This document shows, piece after piece, positions 1 through 5,026 of a stretch of 5,026 bases of DNA. A program made the position numbers and the translations under genes. Numbering within the stretch: the stretch's first letter is position 1; each line of letters begins with the position of its first letter. Origin of the DNA: Anaerolineales bacterium UBA6055 (GTDB lineage: Bacteria > Chloroflexota > Anaerolineae > Aggregatilineales > Phototrophicaceae); NCBI GenBank assembly GCA_002428985.1, contig DIYL01000004.1, positions 1 to 5,026 of the forward strand, written 5' to 3'. Below the pieces are notes generated by a model. The model made no database searches, was not told the DNA's origin, and was given only the letters and a program-made list of their open reading frames with translations.

Positions 1-23
1 GCGATAACAATGCGGATTGCCAT
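1..23 (-). CDS. N-terminus of a probable NarL/FixJ-type response regulator (partial, runs off left edge)
   Basis: Reading the minus strand from position 23, an ATG opens MAIRIVIA and continues off the left edge. The start is supported by a strong Shine-Dalgarno GAGGAG (plus-strand CTCCTC at 29-34) five bases upstream. A start of the form M-x-I-R-I-V-I-A, normally followed by an acidic pair, is typical of the first beta strand of receiver domains in NarL/FixJ response regulators. Only eight residues are visible, so the family call is an inference; any short beta strand beginning a Rossmann-like protein could look similar. It lies in the same direction as the operon to its right, about 150 nt downstream of it, and may have its own control region at 24-170. 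Confidence 0.55.
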
Positions 24-109
24 TTGTGCTCCTCAAATATAGATATACTTACTCAAGGTAACGTCATTGGCGGTTTTCTAAAATGTTAATTTGATGCAGT
101 TTGTGCTGG

Positions 110-133
110 AAAATGTACTGTACAGTAAATTTT
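110..133. promoter_or_regulatory. 24-bp near-perfect palindrome, candidate operator
   Basis: The core TACTGTACAGTA (116-127) is a perfect 12-bp palindrome. It extends outward as AAAAT (110-114) against ATTTT (129-133), with a single mismatched pair at 115/128. It lies about 90 nt upstream of the ATG of the left-edge gene and about 40 nt beyond the stop codon of the membrane-protein gene. A dyad of this quality in a non-coding gap suggests a binding site for a dimeric regulator. Which regulator binds it cannot be told from the sequence. Confidence 0.4.
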
Positions 134-139
134 CATAGC

Positions 140-172
140 GATAAGTGTTCCATTCAAGACGCTACACTTATC
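140..172 (-). terminator. Hairpin at the 3' end of the operon (weak terminator candidate)
   Basis: GATAAGTGT (140-148) and ACACTTATC (164-172) are perfect 9-bp inverted arms around a 15-nt loop, and the right arm overlaps the TGA stop of the membrane-protein gene. In the minus direction the hairpin is not followed by a clear U-tract, so a strong intrinsic terminator is not supported. It could instead protect the 3' end of the transcript or be a partial terminator. Nothing else was recognised in 24-170 except the palindrome at 110-133. Confidence 0.35.
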
Positions 173-1280
173 AAGATAGAGGTAGCTTTAGTCTCGTCAT
201 TTTAAATAACATAGTTTCCATATCTTGTGTGTTTCCTTCGATCTGTTCGAGGGCGAGTCGGAACGATTCATAGTCGAGAATATAGGGATAATAGTCAAGT
301 ATGGTAACAAGCGTATCATGAATCATCACTTCGATACCCGTGGAACCAGTTATGTCAGTAACTATTGTTATAGGCTCGATTTCAATATGTTGTAGGATGA
401 AGTCCTTCAGTCTCAGTAATTTGTGATATTGCCACAAACGATAAGGATAGACACTACGGTAAAGTAAGGTGTCGGGACCTGTGACAATCATCATACACGC
501 CATTGCCAAGGCGTTAAGCAGATACCCAATTTGTTGTAAAGGTGTCTCGATAACCACTTCATTGTGAATCAATCCCAATACAGCATTTAGTGCAATCAAA
601 CTAAGGCTTATACTTGCTAACAACCAGAAAATAGTTAACCAGCATAAATGGGCAAACTCAATGTGAGATGTTGGAAACTGTACTGACTTCCGCAGCATAA
701 GAGACAGTGTAATTCCTGCAAGGGAGCAACCGATGAAGATCAAAATAACATTATACTGATATAGATTTGTATAAGAGAGACCCCTTAAATGTATAACGAA
801 GATAATTCCATATAGTATCCCAAGAATCATCAAGGTTAACATCAATTGACTTGTAATCCGTTGCTTGATAATCCAGAGAAAACTCAGTATTTGGCGTTAA
901 ATTCGCCTACGGCGACCGCGAGCAAGTCGATTCTCGCTATTTGAACCCCAAATACTAAGCGTTCTAAGCGACTTATTTGCGAGACGTGTGGCAGAGCCAC
1001 ACTCAAATAAGATCCTCAGAACGCTTATAATTTGAAGAAAGTAAAGTGATGCACATAAAAAGCTGGCTAGTGGGAATTCTACAAATCCAAAGAAAGATGT
1101 ATCCAAGTTCTCTAGAACAAAGAAATGTATCAGTGTATAACACCAACCCGTATTATAGGCCGCTGCCCACAGGTAAAGCCATGGCATTTTGAGAAATTGT
1201 TCATCGTGTGCATGATTGTAAAGACGAAATAAATAATATGTCCACCAAATAATTATAGGCAGAACAAAGATACTCATCAT
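171..1280 (-). pseudogene. Seven-helix membrane protein, MAB_1171c-like, interrupted by an insertion with an in-frame stop
   Basis: Two open stretches, 897-1280 and the one ending at 171, lie in the same frame, separated only by a TAA at 897-899 (codon 128 of 370). The N-terminal part has three hydrophobic segments (residues about 1-18, 34-56, 66-91). After the break come four more (about 146-164, 177-196, 212-238, 249-267) and then a soluble tail of about 100 residues beginning PDTLLYRSVYPYRLWQYHKL. A seven-helix N-half with a cytoplasmic C-tail resembles MAB_1171c-type putative transporters or sensors that sit beside ImmA/IrrE and XRE genes; this is pattern recognition, not a search result. 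The ATG overlaps the stop of the peptidase gene as ATGA, so translation is probably coupled. The break coincides with a palindrome-rich insertion (see 888-1034); without it the protein would be about 322-325 residues. As it stands, a truncated product of 127 aa with an arginine-rich end is expected. Confidence 0.65.
888..1034. repeat. Palindrome-rich short insertion (MITE-like or dispersed repeat) inside the membrane-protein gene
   Basis: This stretch is packed with nested inverted repeats. A long imperfect hairpin runs from 949 to 1034: the outer arms 949-965 and 1018-1034 match at 15 of 17 positions, CTTATTTG (973-980) pairs with CAAATAAG (1004-1011), and GTGTGGC and GCCACAC flank the loop AGA. 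To its left, AGTATTTGG (886-894) is inverted as CCAAATACT (948-956), GCGAG/CTCGC flank 918-937, and GGCG/CGCC units recur at 893-914. Possible target duplications are CTCAG at 883-887 and 1015-1019 (132-bp unit) or, on the minus strand, CAAAT at 889-893 and 1030-1034 (141-bp unit). Both units are multiples of three, which explains why the host frame survives on both sides. The translated insert (residues such as CGSATRLANKSL and GRRRRI) is unlike a membrane protein. No transposase is encoded, so movement would need one supplied in trans. The exact ends are uncertain. Confidence 0.6.
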
Positions 1281-1939
1281 CTATTTGAGAACGGTGGAAA
1301 CAGGTTGATATTCTTTGTGGTAGTCAGGTTTCGGTGGCGTTGACGTAATTGAACCTGAGCTATAAATAACCGGGCAAATGCTTCTGCTTGCTCTTCTTGT
1401 TCATGTTCAATATCATCCATATCTTGTACCAGGTCCCGAAAAATCAAATGTGAGCGGAATCGTACTTTTGATATGGTTTGCTCTGTCGTTTTACGATCCA
1501 CTATATCAGAAACTGTAACCGTGCGAAGGCGATGATTCAGTAATAAGTGAGCAGATTCATGGAGCACGATATGATCTTGTAATACGCCATGACGTTTTTG
1601 ATTGTAAAATATGTAGTCGATATGGAACTGTCGCACACATGCACCTGACACTGCCCTCGATAAATCTATAGGAACAAGTATAACCTTGCGTTCAAGAAAT
1701 TCTGCAATATGTTTGATGAAATGTTCTTTTGTAAAATTGCTATAAGGATAGTCCAAAACTTCAAGTACAGTTGCGATTTTGTCGTTATTCAGGATATTCA
1801 TGTTGACTCCAACATATGTCCTATTGGTATGTGAAGCCTTTACGACAGTTTTATCTAGCCACTTAAAGATTTTAGCAACATCGTTCTGAATCTGTGATGA
1901 CAGGCGTGATATATTTAGATCATATTTCCTGCTGTCCAT
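1277..1939 (-). CDS. ImmA/IrrE-type zinc metallopeptidase
   Basis: A 220-residue protein with the zinc-binding HEXXH motif as HESAH at residues 127-131, in the context DHIVLHESAHLLLNH. This context is characteristic of the ImmA/IrrE (DUF955) family, whose members cleave or inactivate XRE-type repressors such as ImmR or DdrO. An acidic stretch at about 178-186 (EHEQEEQAE), followed by AFARLF, is where the third zinc ligand of the family is normally found; which glutamate serves is not clear. A preceding region of about 120 residues holds predicted mixed alpha/beta structure (KHIAEFLERKVILVPIDL), as in related proteins. The ATG at 1939 is the only ATG available, because an in-frame stop lies six codons upstream. 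It starts 25 nt after the methyltransferase stop and ends in an ATGA overlap with the membrane-protein gene. The frame is intact, unlike both neighbours. A plausible substrate is the XRE regulator encoded at the head of the operon (inference). Confidence 0.85.
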   Translation of the reverse strand: MDSRKYDLNISRLSSQIQNDVAKIFKWLDKTVVKASHTNRTYVGVNMNILNNDKIATVLEVLDYPYSNFTKEHFIKHIAEFLERKVILVPIDLSRAVSGACVRQFHIDYIFYNQKRHGVLQDHIVLHESAHLLLNHRLRTVTVSDIVDRKTTEQTISKVRFRSHLIFRDLVQDMDDIEHEQEEQAEAFARLFIAQVQLRQRHRNLTTTKNINLFPPFSNR

Positions 1940-1964
1940 CCAGATACGTCCCGTTCAATATCCA

Positions 1965-2891
1965 TCAAGCTCGTTCTAACTTTAAACGATAATACCCTTG
2001 AATACCGGCTTCAACTAAAATCGGCATCAGTAAACCAGCGATAGCGTTATGGACAAAGTATCTTGGGAATATTTTTTGTACGATACGTAATTGTATGGCA
2101 GTCGGAAGAAAAAAGTTCAGAATAGATTCAAAACGCTTGAGGTTTGGCAGAATATTTGTGGATAAATCTTCACATTCAAGCACCTTGAAACCAACCTCGG
2201 TGGATATTTGCCGAAAATCTTCAATGTAAATTCCTTCGTTAATTCCAAGCGTCTTTTCAATGAGAAATCGGGCAGTTTTCTGGTTGTTATCAAGCTGATC
2301 CATTGGCAGAACACGGAATCCATCAAAAAGTGTAAATTGACCGCCTTCGCGCAATACCTTATGAACATTTTGTAAGACCTGCCTGATATTGATCGCATGA
2401 CAGACACTTTCGAACTCAAATATATAATCGAAACTATTTTCAGGATAAGGTAGATGATGGAAATCAGCACGAATCACGCTTGCGTTCACAACCTGTGCTA
2501 ATTTGCGCTGTGATTGTGAAACATGAAGTAGAGATAAGTCTATGCCTGAAAACTACCGATTAGGAAATCGTCTAGCAAGGTGCTGCAGATTGAAGCCTTT
2601 ACCGGTACCTAATTCAAGAATCTTTTGAGCATCTGTGGTTTCTATTTCTTTGGCAACTGCGTTAACTTGAACTAAGTAGTCTTCATATCGAAATTTATCT
2701 TTTTCTGATAATGCCATATGGACGGCACCATCAAGTGAATGGAAGAGTAAATAACCCCAGTTGCTCTGATAATAATAGTCTTCAATTTCTGCTAATCCAA
2801 TATCTTGTCGAAGAATTTCATTGAGGTCAAATGCAGATTCAATTCGATTTAGATAACGACGGAGATTATCGTTTCGATAGCGTACATTCAT
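1965..2891 (-). pseudogene. Class I SAM-dependent methyltransferase (UbiE/tocopherol MTase-like), interrupted by one in-frame TAG
   Basis: From the ATG at 2891 the frame runs 309 codons including the final stop and is broken once, by TAG at 2553-2555 (codon 113). Family signatures continue across the break: ILELGTGKG (residues 91-99, SAM motif I), LARRFPNR, then the stop, then FSGIDLS with D118 (motif II), LPYPENSFDYIFEFESVCH, and VLREGGQFTLFDG. The stop lies where a residue such as Q, R or K is normal, so a single substitution explains it. The N-terminal part (YYYQSNWGYLLFHSLDGAVHMAL) resembles small-molecule methyltransferases. The substrate is unknown. ATG 2891 is preferred because GGTGA lies eight bases upstream, and it follows the XRE stop by eight bases. 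A GTG at 2903, overlapping that stop as GTGA, is the alternative. As read, only a 112-residue fragment without most of the SAM pocket would be made; internal reinitiation on the distal part is possible but would lack motif I. Confidence 0.8.
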
Positions 2892-2899
2892 ATTAGGGC

Positions 2900-3295
2900 T
2901 CACCGTGATATTTTGTCAGCTTTTTGCACCCATGTCAGAATGCGTTCAAGGTCATTTCTAGCTTCATCCGATAGGTTAGTCAGACGTGTGGCTAATCCAA
3001 CATCTGGTGTATTCTGATGTCGATCGTTGGCAATCAGGCTGATGCCATCTTCAATTGACTCTGCTGCAAAATAGTTTAGAGACACGCCAAAAAAATTTGC
3101 GATTGCTTTGACATTATCAAGACGGGGATTATTAGTGATATTACGACGTAAAGCACTCAAAGAAGATTGACTCATGCCAGTTGCTTTCGCAACGGTTGCA
3201 TCTGAATAGGTCTGTCCGTCGGGGTCACGCACATGCTCAAATAACAGGTTAAGTAGTGTAGAGAATGGTAAGCTCTGGTCTTCATCTGTTGACAT
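2900..3295 (-). CDS. EspR-like XRE-family transcriptional regulator
   Basis: A 131-residue protein with an XRE helix-turn-helix: STLLNLLFEHVRDPDGQTYSD (12-32), then VAKATGMSQSSLSALRRN (35-52), then NPRLDNVKAIANFFGVSLNYF (56-76). The order LLN-LF, YSD, SLSALR, NP, AIANFFGV and YF follows mycobacterial EspR and its actinobacterial relatives. Those have nearly the same length and a similar C-terminal helical part, here LATRLTNLSDEARNDLERILTWVQKAD, used for dimerisation in EspR. The ATG at 3295 is chosen over an upstream GTG at 3334 because AGGA (within plus-strand TCCTCTT, 3304-3310) lies eight bases upstream. It is the first gene of the operon and probably controls it through the repeats at 3338-3370. 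Being paired in one operon with an ImmA/IrrE peptidase suggests regulation by proteolysis; that is inference. Confidence 0.85.
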   Translation of the reverse strand: MSTDEDQSLPFSTLLNLLFEHVRDPDGQTYSDATVAKATGMSQSSLSALRRNITNNPRLDNVKAIANFFGVSLNYFAAESIEDGISLIANDRHQNTPDVGLATRLTNLSDEARNDLERILTWVQKADKISR

Positions 3296-3324
3296 TTGTA
3301 AATTCCTCTTACAAGTATAGTTAC

Positions 3325-3353
3325 AAAATATCACAAATTATAGAAATATTCAA
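3325..3353 (-). promoter_or_regulatory. Promoter of the XRE operon
   Basis: On the minus strand TTGAAT (plus ATTCAA, 3348-3353) serves as a -35 hexamer, and TATTTT (plus AAAATA, 3325-3330) as a -10, with exactly 17 bp between. Transcription would start near 3318 and give a leader of about 23 nt containing the Shine-Dalgarno. A second -10-like TATACT (plus AGTATA, 3314-3319) lies just downstream but lacks a good -35. Confidence 0.5.
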
Positions 3354-3370
3354 CATTTTATAGAAATATT
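3338..3370. promoter_or_regulatory. Tandem 13-bp direct repeat, candidate operator of the XRE regulator
   Basis: The 13-mer TTATAGAAATATT occurs perfectly at 3338-3350 and 3358-3370, with a 20-bp period, close to two helical turns, so both copies face the same side of the DNA. The proximal copy overlaps the -35 hexamer and spacer of the operon promoter, so bound protein would block polymerase. Autoregulation by the XRE protein encoded immediately downstream is the simplest reading. The repeats are AT-rich, so a role in DNA bending is an alternative. Confidence 0.55.
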
Positions 3371-3404
3371 TGCAGTTTACTGAAGTTTGTTTTGCTTAAC
3401 ATAT

Positions 3405-4034
3405 TTACTGAGTCGATCTTATTAGATCACGCTTTCGTGCAGCATCAACGATTTGTTCATTGGTTCTTACACCAAGAAAATTTCTCAATTTACTGCGTAT
3501 CCGATAGACAGATCGATCAACAATATCAACTCGAAGTGCAAGTTATTGTACATTATATCCACGCGCTAGAAGTTGTAAAACCTGCATATCTGTATGGTTA
3601 AGTTTCTGATGTTGTTGACTTTCATATGGCAGGATAGATGCACTCACAGATAAGAAGAGTTGCCCTACTTCGACAGTTTTCATTGCACCAGTTAGTGCAT
3701 CTTGAATAGGATCTTGTTTGCAGATGAATCCATCTGCTCCTGCAGAAAGTAAGCGTTGGATATATGAAATACTGAGATAGTCACTCAGAATAATAATTTT
3801 AGGTACTGTTGATTGTTCTCGTAATTGCTTTAGATACCTTAGTACCTGCTGATGTTTTTCATCATCATCCAGAAATAGAATTGCATGATGATTATCCCTA
3901 AGAAGATCCATAACCTCCTGAATATGATCGCAGATTTTGATTGATACACTGTGTCTGATTTCTCGCAATAATGAGCTGACACCGTGCCGTACTAAATCAT
4001 TAGATGACATGACGATGAATTGATCAGCTTTCAT
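3405..4034 (-). pseudogene. NarL/LuxR-family regulator with degenerate receiver, interrupted by one in-frame TAA in the HTH
   Basis: From ATG 4034 the frame spans 210 codons, the usual NarL-family length, with a single TAA at 3543-3545 (codon 164). The receiver-like domain (residues 1-125) keeps a candidate phosphoacceptor D56 (ILFLDDD), S84 and K106 (GADGFICK), but the usual acidic pair is S10-S11 (VMSSNDLVRHG), so canonical Mg-dependent phosphorylation is doubtful. The LuxR helix-turn-helix begins LNHTDMQVLQLLARGYNVQ. After the stop it continues in frame as LALRVDIVDRSVYRIRSKLRNFLGV and then TNEQIVDAARKRDL, a complete HTH. The stop sits where the family has a glutamate (N-x-E-I-A), so GAA to TAA is a one-base change. 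ATGs at 4061 and 4052 would add nine or six residues; 4034 is preferred because it begins at the first beta strand, with a distant GAGG upstream. The truncated 163-aa product cannot bind DNA as a LuxR protein. No partner histidine kinase is visible. Confidence 0.8.
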
Positions 4035-4084
4035 AGTATCTTTTGACCTCATTCTCACCATTTATTATAACGAAACTAATTACG

Positions 4085-4112
4085 ATTATATGTTATATTC
4101 ATAAAAATGCAA
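4085..4112 (-). promoter_or_regulatory. Promoter of the LuxR-type regulator
   Basis: On the minus strand TTGCAT (plus ATGCAA, 4107-4112) and a consensus TATAAT (plus ATTATA, 4085-4090) are separated by 16 bp. Transcription would start near 4078, giving about 44 nt of leader to the ATG at 4034. A second TATAAT nearer the gene lacks a matching -35. Confidence 0.5.
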
Positions 4113-4164
4113 GTTTTTCATTTAAATGCGCAATATTACATTTCTTATGTTACACATTCATATT

Positions 4165-4188
4165 CCAGTGTCGCAAAAATGACACAGG
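4165..4188. repeat. Imperfect inverted repeat in the divergent intergenic region
   Basis: CCAGTGTC (4165-4172) and GACACAGG (4181-4188) form 8-bp arms with one mismatch around an 8-nt centre; TATT and AAATA flank them, extending the partial symmetry. It lies between the promoter of the LuxR-type regulator and the small ORF. It could be an operator for either side, or part of the attachment site of the nearby serine recombinase, since such sites are often next to the recombinase gene and partly symmetric. The rest of 4062-4294 holds no convincing gene. Confidence 0.35.
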
Positions 4189-4294
4189 AAATATGCCATT
4201 CATCACCTTTGACTATTTGATTGCGTGTTATTCTCTACACAGATTAGATCTAAAAGTTGCTAACTAGTAGTTGTTCTGACTAGGAGAACTAGAC

Positions 4295-4444
4295 ATGAAG
4301 GATCGAAACAAACGGAAGGATATAAAACAGCATCGAGTCAACTCCCACGATAATTCTTCCAAAGATATGATTAGGCGTATATTGGCCGTTGCTGAAATTC
4401 TTTGCAAAGTTGATGTGGAGTCTCGTACAAAATCACAAAACTAG
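4295..4444 (+). CDS. Small basic protein upstream of the recombinase (hypothetical)
   Basis: A 49-residue ORF (MKDRNKRKDIKQHR...) with a good Shine-Dalgarno, GGAG at 4283-4286, eight bases before the ATG. The first third is strongly basic and polar; residues about 24-45 (KDMIRRILAVAEILCKVDVESR) could form one amphipathic helix. It ends 44 nt before the recombinase start in the same direction, so the two are probably co-transcribed. I recognise no family. It may be a recombination accessory or directionality-type protein, but it is also short enough to be a leader peptide or a remnant. The ribosome binding site and position are the only support for its being translated. Confidence 0.5.
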   Translation: MKDRNKRKDIKQHRVNSHDNSSKDMIRRILAVAEILCKVDVESRTKSQN

Positions 4445-4488
4445 AATTATATAGTATCGTATTCAAAAGTGAGTCGTTTGGATGAATT

Positions 4489-5026
4489 ATGAGGCGCCGA
4501 AGAAAAAAGCAAGTCTCACCTCAATTGGGTTGGGCAGTTTATTTGCGTACAAGCAGTGAAGAAGCACAAAATCCTGAGAATTCTCATCGCCGTCAACGCC
4601 ATGCAATTGAAGGGTCACTGTTTGAGAGGATAAAGATGCCTGTCATTCGTGAATATATCGATAATCTGAGCGGAAGATATGCTGATAACAGACCAGGTTA
4701 TCAACAAATGCTTGAAGATGCTCGTTTAGGGTATTTTTCACATGTTGCTGTTGAGAATGCAGAACGATTTGGGCGTAATGATACCGAAGCACTTGTTGCA
4801 ATTGATGAACTTCATGAATTTGGTATTGCAGTTAGATTTGCTGATTATCCAGATTTAGATCCTATTGATCCGGATGATCGTATACTAGTTAGCTTATCTT
4901 TTACACTTGCTCGACGTGAATCGATCAAGCTTGGTCAACGTGTACGAGGCGGACTTCATGCCAAAATGCGTGCTGATGGTTTTGTTGGAAAAGCTCCCGA
5001 TGGCTATACTAATCGTGAAGAAAAAT
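4489..5026 (+). CDS. Large serine recombinase (N-terminal part, runs off right edge)
   Basis: The first 179 codons of a site-specific recombinase of the resolvase/integrase serine family. The catalytic domain shows YLRTSS (18-23), aligning with Y-A-R-V-S of gamma-delta resolvase, so S22 is the nucleophile and R20 its partner arginine. SGRYADNRPGYQQML (61-75) carries R68, and ERFGRNDTEAL (92-102) carries R93 and R96, matching the other active-site arginines. LARRESIKLGQRVRGGLHAK is the long linking helix, and VGKAPDGYTN opens the Recombinase domain found only in large serine recombinases. Members cut both DNA strands, join attachment sites and integrate or excise phages and islands. An in-frame TGA two codons upstream makes ATG 4489 the first possible ATG start; GGA lies six bases before it. 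The enzyme appears intact as far as the window shows. The zinc-ribbon and coiled-coil parts that choose the site lie beyond the edge. Confidence 0.9.
   Translation, partial: MRRRRKKQVSPQLGWAVYLRTSSEEAQNPENSHRRQRHAIEGSLFERIKMPVIREYIDNLSGRYADNRPGYQQMLEDARLGYFSHVAVENAERFGRNDTEALVAIDELHEFGIAVRFADYPDLDPIDPDDRILVSLSFTLARRESIKLGQRVRGGLHAKMRADGFVGKAPDGYTNREEK

Noticed and set aside
116..127. LexA (SOS) box suggested by CTGTACAG
   Set aside because: The half-sites abut without the ten-base spacer of the proteobacterial box, and it does not match the other common LexA motif I know.
2117..2470. 117-codon minus-strand reading frame
   Set aside because: It is a shadow of the methyltransferase in another frame; the methyltransferase frame carries clear family motifs.
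3296..3334. Upstream GTG start (3334) for the XRE regulator
   Set aside because: It would place the promoter -10 and a clear Shine-Dalgarno inside the coding region; ATG 3295 has correct spacing and matches the family length.
897..3545. Alternative genetic code reading TAA and TAG as glutamine
   Set aside because: I know of no bacterium reading both as sense, and one of the three stops lies in inserted non-host-like sequence; nonsense mutation or sequence error is simpler.
3392..3601. 69-codon plus-strand reading frame
   Set aside because: It is antisense to the HTH-coding end of the LuxR-type regulator, with no recognisable protein features or good ribosome binding site.
4043..4267. 74-codon plus-strand reading frame through the divergent intergenic region
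   Set aside because: It overlaps the promoter and start of the LuxR-type regulator, has low-complexity AT-rich composition and no convincing ribosome binding site.

Overview
This is an AT-rich bacterial window, apparently an accessory or mobile region. It holds a decaying minus-strand gene cluster and, diverging from it on the plus strand, a small ORF followed by a large serine recombinase that runs off the right edge. The taxon cannot be fixed from sequence alone. The EspR-like regulator, the ImmA/IrrE peptidase and the MAB_1171c-like membrane protein resemble a combination best known to me from actinobacteria. The low GC, the recombinase style and the short palindrome-rich dispersed-type repeat would also fit Chloroflexota or another repeat-rich lineage. 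That assignment is a weak inference.

Layout. 1-23 (minus): the first codons (MAIRIVIA) of a gene leaving the left edge, probably a NarL/FixJ-type response regulator, with a strong ribosome binding site. 24-170: its leader, with a 24-bp near-perfect palindrome and a 9-bp-arm hairpin. 171-3295 (minus): a compact four-gene operon. In transcription order it encodes an EspR-like XRE regulator (131 aa), a class I SAM methyltransferase interrupted by one in-frame TAG, an intact ImmA/IrrE-type zinc peptidase (220 aa), and a seven-helix MAB_1171c-like membrane protein interrupted by a palindrome-rich insertion that brings an in-frame TAA. Gene spacings are 8 nt, 25 nt and a 4-nt ATGA overlap, so co-translation is likely. 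Upstream of the operon, a 13-bp direct repeat with 20-bp periodicity overlaps a good promoter and looks like a regulator-binding site. 3405-4034 (minus): a NarL-family regulator with a degenerate receiver, interrupted by an in-frame TAA inside its LuxR helix-turn-helix. 4062-4294: divergent intergenic region with a promoter for that regulator. 4295-4444 (plus): a 49-codon basic small ORF. 4489-5026 (plus): the N-terminal 179 codons of the recombinase.

How the parts may work together. XRE plus ImmA/IrrE pairs commonly form a repressor and a protease that inactivates it or a partner. A membrane protein in the same operon could be the sensor and a small-molecule methyltransferase the output or a signal-modifying enzyme. 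This is inference; no function is established by the sequence.

The most striking feature is that three of the five substantial minus-strand genes carry exactly one internal in-frame stop, with the reading frame and family motifs intact on both sides and no frameshift. That points to very recent decay, sequencing or assembly error, or, much less likely, stop-codon readthrough.
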